DNA of 64,000 nt. It comes from JADJDM01 sp044352985 (lineage in GTDB: Bacteria > Bacteroidota > Bacteroidia > B-17B0 > Aurantibacillaceae). The translations under genes were made by a program, and so were the position numbers. The DNA lies in the NCBI GenBank assembly GCA_044352985.1, contig JBILCU010000003.1:1-64000 (forward strand), given 5' to 3'. Of the stretch, positions 34,702 to 43,878 are shown in pieces. Numbering within the stretch: the first letter of the stretch is position 1; each line of letters starts with the position of its first letter. The notes below the pieces were generated by a model. It was not told the origin of the DNA, searched no databases, and saw nothing but the letters and a program-made list of their open reading frames with translations.

Positions 34702-35703
34702 ATGCATATTTCTTTAGTAACAGGTGGCGCAGGTTTTATAGGTGCGCACGTAACAAATGAGTTAATTAGGCTAGGCCACAAGGTGGTAGTTTTAGATGAC
34801 TTAAGTGGTGGATTTGAAGATAACATCCACCCAAAATCTATTTTTGTAAAGGGTTCTATTAATGATAAGGATTTATTGGCCAAACTATTTAATGACTATT
34901 CATTTGATTATGTTTATCACTTGGCAGCTTATGCTGCAGAGGGCCTAAGTCATTTTATTCGCAGATATAATTATGAAAACAACTTAATTGGAAGTATAAA
35001 TCTAATCAACCAATCAATAATACATAAAATAAAGTGCTTTGTTTTTACTTCATCTATTGCTGTTTATGGAGCGGGTCAGTTACCAATGAAAGAGGATTTA
35101 ACCCCTATGCCTGAAGACCCATATGGAGTGGCAAAGTATGCAGTTGAGCTCGATTTAAAAGCTGCCCATGAAATGTTCGGACTGAATTATATTATTTTCC
35201 GACCTCATAATGTATACGGAGAATATCAAAACATAGGAGACAGATATAGAAATGTAATTGGTATTTTCATGAATCAATTATTACAAGGGAAGCCACTAAC
35301 AATCTTTGGTGACGGTAATCAAACACGTGCATTTAGTTACATTAGTGATGTAGCCCCTCATATAGCAAATTCAGTCAACATTCAAAAAGCATATAATGAA
35401 ATAATAAACATTGGCGGCGAAGTGAATTATACTGTAAATGATCTTGCAGAAACAGTTATGAATGTAATGGGGATAAAAGAATCAATTAGTTATCAACCCG
35501 CTAGAAATGAAGTAGCACATGCTTATTCAGACCATAGTAAAGCCATCGATATTTTTAATTTAAATCCAGATGAATTTGTATCATTAAAAAAAGGTGTAGA
35601 AAAGATGGCTGAGTGGGTAAAAAAGGCTGGTTCTCGTTCAAGTAGTTATTTTGGGAGTATTGAAATTGAAGAGAAACTTCCTCCTATTTGGAGAAAACAG
35701 TAA
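34702..35703 (+). CDS. NAD-dependent sugar-nucleotide epimerase/dehydratase
   Basis: A 333-residue extended short-chain dehydrogenase. The nucleotide-binding turn is TGGAGFIGAHV, the catalytic Tyr and Lys are in DPYGVAKYAVEL, the upstream Ser is in FVFTSSIAVYG, and NVYGEYQNIGDRYRNVIGIF fits UDP-glucose/GlcNAc 4-epimerases. The substrate cannot be fixed. It lies 20 bases after the GT-B-like gene and would supply a donor sugar to the cluster. Confidence 0.87.
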   Translation: MHISLVTGGAGFIGAHVTNELIRLGHKVVVLDDLSGGFEDNIHPKSIFVKGSINDKDLLAKLFNDYSFDYVYHLAAYAAEGLSHFIRRYNYENNLIGSINLINQSIIHKIKCFVFTSSIAVYGAGQLPMKEDLTPMPEDPYGVAKYAVELDLKAAHEMFGLNYIIFRPHNVYGEYQNIGDRYRNVIGIFMNQLLQGKPLTIFGDGNQTRAFSYISDVAPHIANSVNIQKAYNEIINIGGEVNYTVNDLAETVMNVMGIKESISYQPARNEVAHAYSDHSKAIDIFNLNPDEFVSLKKGVEKMAEWVKKAGSRSSSYFGSIEIEEKLPPIWRKQ

Positions 35704-35734
35704 TTTTTTCTCTTTTTTGATAATAAAGAAGCCC

Positions 35735-37078
35735 TTGAAAAAAGTTCTCATACTTGCTTACGATTTCCCTCCCTATGTATCTGTTGGTGGTCTTAGACCA
35801 TACAGTTGGTATAAATATTTTAAAGAATATAATGTTTATCCAATAGTAGTTACAAGAAATTGGGAAACTAAACATAATAATCATTTGGATTATATTTTGT
35901 CTAGTAGCTCTCAAGATGTTTTACAAGAACAAACTGAATATGGAACAATAATAAAAACTCCATACAAGGCTAATCTTTCAAATAAATTAATGTTGAAGTA
36001 TGGCCAATTTAGGTTTAATTTAGTTCGTAAATTAATAACAGCATTTTATGACCTACTGCAATTTATTTTTATTATTGGACCTAAATGTGAATTATATAAT
36101 GCCGCTGATAATTATTTGAAAAAGAATAATGTCGATTCAATTATAGCTACAGGAGATCCTTTTGTTCTTTTTAGTTACGCTCATAAATTGAGTAAAAAAT
36201 ATAATATTAATTGGATTGCTGATTATAGAGACCCTTGGTCACAAAATTTGAATATTAAAAATAATTTTATACTTAATAAATGGCATCTGAAAAATGAAAG
36301 GAAATCACTATCAAATGTTTATTGTATTACAACAGTTTCAGATTTTTTAGTAAAAAAAATTTCTGAAGTTGTTGGCCAAAAAATATTTTACGTTTTGCCA
36401 AATGGGTACAATCCTGATATCTTTAAAAAGATGAAGGATATAAATCAAAATACAAATGAACTTACAATCGCTTTTGTTGGATCTATTTATGATTGGCACC
36501 CATTAAGAAGTTTTTTTAAAATTATTAGTGAATTTTTATCAGAGGAAATTCATCGTAAACTTAAACTTAATTTTTATGGAATTAATTTGTATGGAAATAG
36601 TTTTAAAGGTTCTTTAAGTGAGATAATAGAGCTAGAGTTTCCAAATTTAAAATCATCCATAAAAATTTTTGATAAAATCCCAAATGATAAACTTTTAATG
36701 GAGTTAGCTGAACAAAATGTGATGCTCTTGTTTAATTATTACTCTTACATGGGTACAAAAATATTTGACTACATTGCATTGAAAAGGCAAATTTTATTTT
36801 GTTTCTCAAATGATTTATGTGCTTTAGAGTTAAAAAATAGATATTACGATATTGAAGAAATTGAAAATGTAAGTAGTAAATTACAAGAAGAATTACTAAA
36901 AGAAACAAATTCTGGTATTATAGTAGAAAACGAAGATCATTTAAAAACTGTTTTACTAGATTTGTATAATGAGTTTCAAACACACGGATATATAAAATGT
37001 GATACTATTAATGCTGATAAATATTCTCGTAAACATCAAGTGAAAAAATTAGCTGAGATTATACTTGAAATGAAATAA
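35735..37078 (+). CDS. Glycosyltransferase family 4-like
   Basis: A protein of about 447 residues from TTG at 35735, where KKVLILAYDFPPYVSVGG, the usual first strand and donor loop of these enzymes, begins. A longer reading from TTG 35651 overlaps the epimerase gene by 53 bases and adds an atypical stretch, so it is less likely. Further marks: DSIIATGDPFVLFSYAHKL, NWIADYRDPWSQNL, FYVLPNGYNPDIF, and LTIAFVGSIYDWHP at the second domain. Donor and acceptor are unknown. The third-position base use looks more AT-rich from here to 39090 than in housekeeping genes. Confidence 0.8.
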   Translation: MKKVLILAYDFPPYVSVGGLRPYSWYKYFKEYNVYPIVVTRNWETKHNNHLDYILSSSSQDVLQEQTEYGTIIKTPYKANLSNKLMLKYGQFRFNLVRKLITAFYDLLQFIFIIGPKCELYNAADNYLKKNNVDSIIATGDPFVLFSYAHKLSKKYNINWIADYRDPWSQNLNIKNNFILNKWHLKNERKSLSNVYCITTVSDFLVKKISEVVGQKIFYVLPNGYNPDIFKKMKDINQNTNELTIAFVGSIYDWHPLRSFFKIISEFLSEEIHRKLKLNFYGINLYGNSFKGSLSEIIELEFPNLKSSIKIFDKIPNDKLLMELAEQNVMLLFNYYSYMGTKIFDYIALKRQILFCFSNDLCALELKNRYYDIEEIENVSSKLQEELLKETNSGIIVENEDHLKTVLLDLYNEFQTHGYIKCDTINADKYSRKHQVKKLAEIILEMK

Positions 37079-37094
37079 TAACTTCATAATTCAA

Positions 37095-38225
37095 ATGACA
37101 AATCAATATCAAATCTGCAAACGCTGTGTTATGGATACATCTGATCCAGCAATTACTTTTAACGAAAAAGGTGAGTGTAATTTGTGTGAAGAGTTTTTAG
37201 TTAAAAGAGCACATCATAAATATCAAGGTAAAAAAAGTGACGGATATTTTAAAAGCTTAATTGAGCAAATAAAAAAAGATGGTAAAGGAAAAAAATACGA
37301 TTGTGTTGTTGGGTTAAGTGGGGGTATTGATAGTAGTTATGTCGCTTATTTGTGCAAAAAAAATGGCTTGCGAGTGTTAGCTGCACATATGGATAATGGA
37401 TGGAATTCTAATGAAGCTGTAAAAAATATTGAGAATATTGCGCGTAAACTAGATATAGATTTAGATACATTTGTTTTGGATTGGGAGGAATTTAAAGATC
37501 TGCAATTAGCTTTTTTAAAAGCGTCTGTCCCTGAAGCAGAAACGCCAACTGATATAGCATTATTGGGAGCTGTGCATAAAATTGCAGAAAAATATGGTGT
37601 TAAGTATGTTATTAGTGGTGGTAATTTAGCTACTGAAGGCATTTTGCCAAAATTTTGGCACTATAATGCTAAAGACACAACTTATCTAAATTATATTCAA
37701 AAAAAATTTGGCACAAAAAAAATTGAGCATTTTCCTTATTTTGGGTTTAAACAAGAAATGTACTATAAGCTTTTTAAAGGGATTAATATTGTATACATGT
37801 TAAATTATGTTCCATATAATAAAGAACATGCCATGCAACTTTTAACTATAGAGTTGGATTGGTTGTACTATGGTGGGAAACATTACGAATCAATATATAC
37901 AGGGTTTATTCAATCTTACTATTTATTTAAAAAGTTTGGTATAGATTATCGAAGAGCAACTTTGTCCTCACAAATTTGTACAGGCGAAGTTTTGCGTGAA
38001 AATGCATTAAAAAATTTAGAAACACTGCCTTATAAAGAAGATAAAACAATTCGTGAAAAAGAATATGTGGCTAAGAAATTAGGCATCTCAGTTCAAGAGT
38101 TTGATGATATTATCAATTTACCTGCAAAATGGTATACTGATTATCCTAATGACGAAAAACGATTGAAATTTATTTACGATTCCTATCGTAAATTATTTAA
38201 TAAAGAAAAATTAGCTAATTTTTAA
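37095..38225 (+). CDS. N-acetyl sugar amidotransferase (WbpG-like)
   Basis: A 376-residue PP-loop ATPase. Two CxxC pairs at the N-terminus (Cys8/Cys11 in CKRCVMDTSDP, and Cys28/Cys31) probably bind zinc. The PP-loop is SGGIDSS at residues 75-81, after VVGLSG. YVISGGNLATEGILPKFWHY is typical. WbpG-type enzymes convert an acetamido group of an O-antigen sugar to an acetamidino group, using ammonia delivered by HisH/HisF-like partners. No hisH- or hisF-like gene is in this window. It overlaps the next gene by one base. Confidence 0.88.
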   Translation: MTNQYQICKRCVMDTSDPAITFNEKGECNLCEEFLVKRAHHKYQGKKSDGYFKSLIEQIKKDGKGKKYDCVVGLSGGIDSSYVAYLCKKNGLRVLAAHMDNGWNSNEAVKNIENIARKLDIDLDTFVLDWEEFKDLQLAFLKASVPEAETPTDIALLGAVHKIAEKYGVKYVISGGNLATEGILPKFWHYNAKDTTYLNYIQKKFGTKKIEHFPYFGFKQEMYYKLFKGINIVYMLNYVPYNKEHAMQLLTIELDWLYYGGKHYESIYTGFIQSYYLFKKFGIDYRRATLSSQICTGEVLRENALKNLETLPYKEDKTIREKEYVAKKLGISVQEFDDIINLPAKWYTDYPNDEKRLKFIYDSYRKLFNKEKLANF

Positions 38226-39094
38226 TGAATTTTCACACAAAGTGCATATTATGTAATTCAATAGACATAACTAATTTAAATGGTTATGAAAGGGCATATT
38301 TATGTCAATGTAATCAATGTAAATTTGTTTTTTCTAGAAAAATTCCGTCATCAATTGAGTTGAACAATTATTATAAAAATTATGGCCTTTCTCAGTATCT
38401 TTCTCCATTAACTGTAAAGCGTTATAATGAATTACTCGATAAGTTTGAGAGTTATCGTAAAAACAATAAAATATTAGATTTAGGATGTGGATTAGGTTTT
38501 TTTTTAGAAGAAGCTAAAAAAAGAGGTTGGGAAGTTTTTGGGACAGAAATTGGTGATATACAAGCTAAAACTTGTATAAAAAAAGGGATTAAAATATATA
38601 ATGGAATTATAGATATATCAGATTTTGATGCAGAAATGTTTGATGTGGTTACTTCAATAGAAGTTATAGAGCATATAAATAATCCAAACATTGAATTAAA
38701 TACAATTAATTATATTCTTCGTAAAGGTGGTTTGGCATATATTACAACACCAAATTTTAATTCACTATTAAGATTTAAACTTAAATCATCCTACAATGTA
38801 ATTAATTACCCAGAACATTTATCGTATTATACTCCTAATACTTTAAATAAATTGTTTAGTAATCACGGATTTAAGGCTTTAAAAATACAAACTACAGGTA
38901 TAAGTTTGACTAGATTTAAAACAAGTAGTGGAAAAAGTTCACAAAAAATTATTTCTCCCAAATCTGATGATGAAAAAATAAGGAATAAAATTGATAATAG
39001 GTGGTATTTGTCAAAAATAAAAAAAATAATAAATAATACACTTACCATTTTAGGTAAAGGTGATACGATAAAAGGTTTTTTTATTAAAAACTAA
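38225..39094 (+). CDS. SAM-dependent methyltransferase with N-terminal zinc-ribbon-like motif
   Basis: A 289-residue protein. Cys7/Cys10 and Cys29/Cys32 form a small ribbon (KCILC, then CNQCKFVF). The methyltransferase part has ILDLGCGLGFFLEEAKKRGW as SAM site, FDVVTSIEVIEHINNP, and GGLAYITTPNFNSLLRFKL (Methyltransf_23). Such ribbon-bearing enzymes are common in O-antigen clusters. The ATG overlaps the previous stop (TAATG), which points to co-translation with the amidotransferase. It is the last gene of the cluster. Confidence 0.86.
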   Translation: MNFHTKCILCNSIDITNLNGYERAYLCQCNQCKFVFSRKIPSSIELNNYYKNYGLSQYLSPLTVKRYNELLDKFESYRKNNKILDLGCGLGFFLEEAKKRGWEVFGTEIGDIQAKTCIKKGIKIYNGIIDISDFDAEMFDVVTSIEVIEHINNPNIELNTINYILRKGGLAYITTPNFNSLLRFKLKSSYNVINYPEHLSYYTPNTLNKLFSNHGFKALKIQTTGISLTRFKTSSGKSSQKIISPKSDDEKIRNKIDNRWYLSKIKKIINNTLTILGKGDTIKGFFIKN

Positions 39095-39098
39095 AACA

Positions 39099-40517
39099 CT
39101 ACCAAACCAGCACTTTTGGTTCAAGCATATCTTGAATTGCATATTTAACTCCTTCCCGTCCTAAACCACTTTCTTTAACGCCGCCGTATGGCATTTGATC
39201 AAAACGAATAGTGGGTACATCATTATGAATAACACCACCAACTGCAGCGTGTTCGAAGCAATAATTAAGTTCTTCTAAAGAATCTGTAAAAATACCACAT
39301 TGCAATCCAAAACGAGTTTGGTTGAGTTGATCTACTGCTTCCGAAATGTTATTGGAATAAGGCTCAATGGTGATAATTGGAGCAAAAACTTCTTCTGAGT
39401 ATACTTTTGAATTTGTTGGACAATTGGTTAAAATGGTTGGTGAAAAATAATTTCCCTTGCGTTCTCCTCCGCAAATTAATTGTGCGCCTTCATTTATCGC
39501 TTCTTTTACCCAGTTTTCTGCTCTTACAGCATTTTCTTCATCAATCATTACACTGAAATTACAATCGGGAGATGCTGGTTCTTGGTTCTGTATTTTTTCA
39601 GTTTCTTTTTTTAATTGCGTAACAAAATCATGAAATAAATTATCATGTACAATGAAGCGTTGCGCATGAATGCAAATTTGCCCACTATATGCAAAAGCAC
39701 CGTAAATGCATTTTGTTATTACATCTTGCTTGGTGTATTTATCAGAAATAATTACTCCCGCATTTCCTCCCAATTCCAACACAACTTTTTTAGTGCCTGC
39801 GTTTGCTTTCATTTTCCAGCCTACTTCTGGTGAGCCGGTAAAGCTTAACAGTTTTATTCTTTCATCGGTTATCAAAATATTTCCCGCTTCTCTCGAACAA
39901 GGTAAAATAGAAAGTGCTCCTTTAGGCAAATTAGACTTATCAATTATTTTAGCAAGCTCAAGGGTTGATAAAGGTGTTTTACTTGCCGGTTTTAAAATAA
40001 TAGGACACGCAGCAGCTATTGCAGGTGCAATTTTATGCACCGCCAAATTCATTGGGAAATTAAAAGGTGCAATGCCGGCTACTAAACCAATAGGAAAATG
40101 TTGAACTAATCCTTTTTTATTTTTACCGTTAGGTGCCCAATCCAGTGAAATAAATTCTTTTGGTAAACGTTTTGTTTCTTCAGCTGCAATTAAAAACGTG
40201 TGAACAGATCGTTCTATTTCTGCCAAAGCATATTTATAAGGTTTTGCACTTTCCTTACATAGTAATTCTGCTAAATACGTTTTATTCGCATTTATTTCAT
40301 TGGAAATAAAAAGAAGGATATTACTTCGTTCACCTGAACTTAATTCATTTAATTCAGAAGCTGACTTTAATCCTTGAACTATTGCTTTGTTGATAATTTG
40401 CTCATCAGCTAAATAAGTGGTAGCAAAAGGTGTTTGCGAATAAGGATTAATGACTTCAAATTGTTGAGGTGTACTTATAAATTCACCTGCACAATAAATT
40501 TTATAATCGTTTATCAT
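39099..40517 (-). CDS. Aldehyde dehydrogenase family protein
   Basis: A 472-residue NAD(P)-dependent enzyme. The catalytic Cys282 is in YSGQICIHAQRF and the base Glu248 in VVLELGGNAGVII; the cofactor site PFNFPMNLAVHKIAPA and GSPEVGWKM are present. The GQICI form is seen in lactaldehyde, succinate-semialdehyde and non-phosphorylating glyceraldehyde-3-phosphate type enzymes, so the substrate is open. It is convergent with the glycan cluster (4-base gap) and lies 4 bases after holA on the same strand. Confidence 0.88.
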   Translation of the reverse strand: MINDYKIYCAGEFISTPQQFEVINPYSQTPFATTYLADEQIINKAIVQGLKSASELNELSSGERSNILLFISNEINANKTYLAELLCKESAKPYKYALAEIERSVHTFLIAAEETKRLPKEFISLDWAPNGKNKKGLVQHFPIGLVAGIAPFNFPMNLAVHKIAPAIAAACPIILKPASKTPLSTLELAKIIDKSNLPKGALSILPCSREAGNILITDERIKLLSFTGSPEVGWKMKANAGTKKVVLELGGNAGVIISDKYTKQDVITKCIYGAFAYSGQICIHAQRFIVHDNLFHDFVTQLKKETEKIQNQEPASPDCNFSVMIDEENAVRAENWVKEAINEGAQLICGGERKGNYFSPTILTNCPTNSKVYSEEVFAPIITIEPYSNNISEAVDQLNQTRFGLQCGIFTDSLEELNYCFEHAAVGGVIHNDVPTIRFDQMPYGGVKESGLGREGVKYAIQDMLEPKVLVW

Positions 40518-40521
40518 TGCT

Positions 40522-41598
40522 TTAGTGCAAAATTTTAAAGATTAATTCTTTCATTAATTCGCCATAGCTTAAACTGTAATTATCCACACCTTTTGATTTT
40601 ACATCGCACTCACGTAAGTGATAAAAAATTTGTTTGAGCTTAAGTGTGTTATATTGCTGTCCGGCATTTATATAGCCTTCTGCAAAATAAGGATTAACAC
40701 CTAATTCTTTAGCTACATTAAATTTATTTTTATCCTGAACAAAATGATACAACAAAACTTTATTGAAGTATCCATACAATGTGCTAATTACTAATTGAAA
40801 TGGATTTTCTTTTGGATTGGCAATAAAATAATTAATAATTTGATTGGCTTTAAATACATCTTTTTTTGCTAATGCATCTTGCAGCTCAAACACATTGAAC
40901 TCCTTGCTTACTCCAATGTTTTCCTGAATTTGTTCAATTTTAATTTCCGCACCTTTTGGTATGCTGATAATAAGTTTGCTTATTTCGTTGGTAATTTTAG
41001 ATAAGTTTGCCCCAAGATAATCAGCCAATAGTTGCGACGCGCGAGGATGTATGCTATAACCAATTTCTTTTACGTAATTGCTTATCCAATCGGGTACTTT
41101 ATTGTCATAAAGTTTTTTAGAATCGACGCAAACGGCATATTTTTGGAATGCTTTGTATATGGCTGATCTGCCATCAGGTTTTTTATGTTTTTGGCAAATC
41201 ACCAAAACAGTTGAAGGCATTGGATTTTCTAAATACGATATGAAAGCTTTTGCAGAGGCATTGTTCTTGTCTTTTTTAATTGAATCAGTTTCACTTTCAT
41301 TTCCTGAGTTCGACTCTGCCTTAGAAAATTCAGGAATGTTTTGCGCTTCTTTTAAAATAACCACCTGATAATCGCTCATCATAGGAAATCGTTTTGCGTA
41401 AGAAAGCAAGGTTCCTAAATCCAAATCTTTACCATACAGCACACTCTGATTAAATTCTTTTTCCGACTCATCTAAAAAATGCTTTTCTATATAATCGCTT
41501 ATTAAATCAATATAATAAGGCTCCTCACCATACAAATAGTAAATTGGTTTAACGATTTTTCTTTTTAAGTTGGTTAGTATGTCGTCTATCTCTTTCAT
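40522..41598 (-). CDS. holA: DNA polymerase III subunit delta
   Basis: A 358-residue clamp-loader subunit that opens the sliding clamp. Seen: PIYYLYGEEPYYIDLISDYI at the N-terminus, the middle PDWISNYVKEIGYSIHPRAS with LLADYLGANLSKITNEISKL, and FELQDALAKKDVFKANQIIN with the collar-domain helices at the end. The fit is to the HolA family by order and length rather than one motif. The ALDH gene follows after 4 bases. Confidence 0.9.
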   Translation of the reverse strand: MKEIDDILTNLKRKIVKPIYYLYGEEPYYIDLISDYIEKHFLDESEKEFNQSVLYGKDLDLGTLLSYAKRFPMMSDYQVVILKEAQNIPEFSKAESNSGNESETDSIKKDKNNASAKAFISYLENPMPSTVLVICQKHKKPDGRSAIYKAFQKYAVCVDSKKLYDNKVPDWISNYVKEIGYSIHPRASQLLADYLGANLSKITNEISKLIISIPKGAEIKIEQIQENIGVSKEFNVFELQDALAKKDVFKANQIINYFIANPKENPFQLVISTLYGYFNKVLLYHFVQDKNKFNVAKELGVNPYFAEGYINAGQQYNTLKLKQIFYHLRECDVKSKGVDNYSLSYGELMKELIFKILH

Positions 41599-41702
41599 TC
41601 CTATATTTAGTCGTTAGGTTGTTTGACTCTTTAAGGTTATTTGATTTGGGTTGATTAGCTGTACTAATTTAATTTTCAATTTATAATTACATACTCATAA
41701 CT

Positions 41703-41735
41703 CATAACCCACAATTCATAACCCACAATTCATAA
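41703..41735. repeat. Tandem 14-base repeat in spacer
   Basis: CATAACCCACAATT occurs twice head to tail (41703-41716 and 41717-41730), followed by a partial third copy CATAA. A looser CATA-CTCATAA lead-in precedes it. The array lies in the 144-base spacer between holA and the AMP nucleosidase gene, directly after the nucleosidase stop, and has no coding potential. Confidence 0.75.
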
Positions 41736-41742
41736 ATCAAAA

Positions 41743-42513
41743 CTAAAACCTAAGATGTTTAACTGAAATACCCGTATTTTCTAATTCTTTTAATGAATCA
41801 ATTCCAATTCTTAAATGTGTTTCTACAAAACTGCTTGATACTTTTTTGTCGCTCTCCTCAGTTTTTACACCTTCAGGAATCATGGGCTGATCGCTTACTA
41901 ATAAAAGTGCACCGGTTGGTATTTCGTTATGAAAACCTACACTGAAAATAGTTGCTGTTTCCATATCGATGGCCATTGCCCTAAGTTTTCTTAAGTATTC
42001 TTTAAATTCATCATCGTGCTCCCACACTCTACGGTTTGTGGTAAATACCGTTCCCGTCCAGTAATCATGACCACTTAAACGAATGGTATATGAAATGGCT
42101 TTTTGCAAACTAAATGCAGGTAATGCAGGAACTTCAATTGGCAAGTAATCGTTTGAAGTACCTTCGCCTCTGATAGCTGCAATTGGCAAAATAAAATCGC
42201 CGATTTCACTTTTCTTTTTTAAGCCACCGCACTTGCCTAAAAACAAAACTGCTTTTGGCTCAACGGCCATTAGTAAATCCATAATGGTTGCAGCCATTGC
42301 GCTTCCCATACTGAAATTAATGATGGTAATGCTACCTGCTGTTGCTGATTGCATTGGGCGATCAATTCCCTCTACCTCCACATGATGCCATTCGGCAAAC
42401 ATTTTTACATAATTTCCAAAATTGGTTAATAAAATGTATTTGCCAAATTCTTCAATTTTTTTTCCGGTATAGCGCGGCAGCCAGTTTTCTACAATTTCCT
42501 CTTTAGTTTTCAT
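41743..42513 (-). CDS. amn: AMP nucleosidase
   Basis: A protein of 256 residues from ATG 42513 (MKTKEEIVENWLPRYTG), the usual start of this family. An upstream ATG at 42570 would add 19 residues and leave only 9 bases to the divergent gene, so the shorter form is preferred. The enzyme splits AMP to adenine and ribose 5-phosphate. Seen: NFSMGSAMAATIMDLLM, AVLFLGKCGGLKKKSEIGDF, and MAIDMETATIFSVG with the phosphorylase-family Met-Glu-Thr and the LLVSDQPM segment. Short form as in other Bacteroidota, without the N-terminal domain of E. coli Amn. Confidence 0.92.
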   Translation of the reverse strand: MKTKEEIVENWLPRYTGKKIEEFGKYILLTNFGNYVKMFAEWHHVEVEGIDRPMQSATAGSITIINFSMGSAMAATIMDLLMAVEPKAVLFLGKCGGLKKKSEIGDFILPIAAIRGEGTSNDYLPIEVPALPAFSLQKAISYTIRLSGHDYWTGTVFTTNRRVWEHDDEFKEYLRKLRAMAIDMETATIFSVGFHNEIPTGALLLVSDQPMIPEGVKTEESDKKVSSSFVETHLRIGIDSLKELENTGISVKHLRF

Positions 42514-42579
42514 TTCAATATTTAGATTGTAAGTTTGACCAAATACTAATTCAATTAAATTTGTATTCATTCAAAGTTA

Positions 42580-43047
42580 ATGTTAAATCAATCGTTCCCA
42601 AAATTAAATTTTCCAGAATACATTTTTCGTTTTAAAAAAAATGAAAAAGGTGATATAATGATATTTGACACTATCAGAAAAAAATTTATTGTACTAACAC
42701 CCGAAGAGTGGGTGAGGCAGCATTTAATTCGCTATCTCGTTGAAGAAAAAAAATATCCTCAAAGTTTGGTTTCTGTTGAGAAAAGCTTGAAACTAAACAA
42801 TACTCAAAAAAGAACAGACTTAAGAATCTATAATCAAAAAAAAGAATTGATTGTGTTGGCCGAATGTAAATCGTATGCTATTAGTATTTCTCAAAAAACA
42901 ATAGAGCAGGCGCTGAGGTATGAATTAAGTTTACAATCGCAATTGATAGTTCTTAGCAATGGTTTAATGCATTATTGTTTTCAAAAAAACAATGAAGGGA
43001 AATTTAATGCACTTCAAACATTACCTGAATATTCAACATTAATCTAA
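42580..43047 (+). CDS. Small protein with HsdR N-terminal-type nuclease domain
   Basis: A 155-residue protein with the pattern RKKFIVLTPEEWVRQHLIRY, then a PD-(D/E)xK-like core: KRTDLRIYNQ for the Asp, and VLAECKSYAISIS for the ExK. It matches the 'type I restriction enzyme R protein N-terminus' group (HSDR_N_2). In Bacteroidota it is a stand-alone gene near holA and not part of a restriction system; no hsdM or hsdS is here. Its role may be in DNA repair but is not known. Divergent from amn. Confidence 0.85.
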   Translation: MLNQSFPKLNFPEYIFRFKKNEKGDIMIFDTIRKKFIVLTPEEWVRQHLIRYLVEEKKYPQSLVSVEKSLKLNNTQKRTDLRIYNQKKELIVLAECKSYAISISQKTIEQALRYELSLQSQLIVLSNGLMHYCFQKNNEGKFNALQTLPEYSTLI

Positions 43048-43192
43048 ATAAGGTCTGCTCAGTATTTATAAATGCTTGTAAGTAAAGCGTTTTAGAGCCT
43101 TTTTCAAAAAATTAATGCACGGAATTATCCATAAACCATTAAAAACTCTCGACTGCATTATTGATTGCTTCCACTAGTTTTTTCATTCACTG

Positions 43193-43221
43193 ATTTTTGC
43201 AAGGCTTCGCTGCGCAAAAAT
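43193..43221. repeat. Inverted repeat
   Basis: ATTTTTGC (43193-43200) is exactly complementary to GCAAAAAT (43214-43221). Inside and beyond it, GCTTCGC (43204-43210) is complementary to GCGAAGC (43226-43232), so two alternative hairpins are possible. Confidence 0.6.
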
Positions 43222-43422
43222 CTACGCGAAGCGAAAAAAAGCGGAACTTGCAATCAAAAATGCTAGGTTGAATTTTTATTTTTACTTCGCGTAAGCCACG
43301 AACAAACTCCAATTTAAATTGACAACTTTAATATTTACGATTTTTTTATTTTTATAAAATTGATTTAAATCTTTACAGTAGAATATGAAATTGGCGCAGC
43401 AAAATGAGATAAAAGCGTTAAG

Positions 43423-43447
43423 AACCGCCGAAGCCTTGGAGGCGGTT
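43423..43447. repeat. GC-rich inverted repeat
   Basis: AACCGCC and GGCGGTT form a 7-base perfect stem around an 11-base loop. It stands out against the AT-rich surroundings and lies just ahead of the first copy of the direct repeat. No T-run follows, so it is not a typical terminator. Confidence 0.6.
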
Positions 43448-43486
43448 TAGCTATTATTGAATGGTATTTCAAAAGCTTTAGTTTTT

Positions 43487-43550
43487 GAAATAGCCATGTG
43501 CCGCAGAGCACAAAAACAAATTAAGAAACATGGCGTATAACATATGGCAA
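43487..43550. repeat. Direct repeat, copy 1
   Basis: A 64-base sequence starting GAAATAGCCAT and ending ACATGGCGTATAACATAT-GGCAA, repeated 210 bases later with 10 differences by hand count. The last 22 bases are identical in both copies. In this copy GCCATGT near the start can pair with ACATGGC near the end (7 bases). Confidence 0.75.
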
Positions 43551-43610
43551 CTAAAAAAATAAATAGCTCTATGTGAAATATTGCCTTGACAATTTCTTGA
43601 TCTCTTTTTG

Positions 43611-43642
43611 TTACTTTTTCTGAATCAAGTCAGAAAAAGTAA
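43611..43642. repeat. 13-base perfect inverted repeat
   Basis: TTACTTTTTCTGA, a six-base loop ATCAAG, then TCAGAAAAAGTAA. The two arms match exactly. It forms the tail of the first repeat module. It could act as a terminator in either direction because of its T/A-rich arms, but no gene ends close by. Confidence 0.7.
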
Positions 43643-43696
43643 GATATAAAAAGTGAATATTTAAAGAGGTAGCCAGGCGGAATGGCTGACCGTTAA

Positions 43697-43760
43697 GAAA
43701 TAGCCATTTACCGTAATGCACAAGCACAATTTAAGTTACATGGCGTATAACATATGGCAA
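43697..43760. repeat. Direct repeat, copy 2
   Basis: Second copy of the 64-base repeat of 43487-43550, starting GAAATAGCCATTTACCG. It is followed, as in copy 1, by an AAATAAATA run, then TTCTTGAT (43818-43825) and AATCAAG (43883-43889), which can pair as a hairpin. Confidence 0.75.
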
Positions 43761-43857
43761 TAAAAAATAAATAAATACCTACATATGAAAAAAGCAAAGA
43801 GCGGAAGCAATCGTTTGTTCTTGATTTTACTTTTTTACTGCCGCCCTCATCCTGGCT

Positions 43858-43878
43858 CAAATGTGCACTGCACATTTG
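43858..43878. repeat. 9-base perfect inverted repeat
   Basis: CAAATGTGC, loop ACT, GCACATTTG. It lies in the tail of the second repeat module, where the first module has only a short loop, and so looks like an insert within that hairpin. Confidence 0.65.

Noticed and set aside
42580..43047. Restriction-modification system
   Set aside because: Only a stand-alone HsdR-N domain is present with no hsdM, hsdS or helicase part; in Bacteroidota this is a common orphan gene near holA.
43487..43760. Integron attC-like sites (GCGTATAAC within the repeats)
   Set aside because: The GTATAAC piece recalls attC ends, but no integrase, no gene cassettes and no matching R'/R'' boxes are present, so an integron is not supported.
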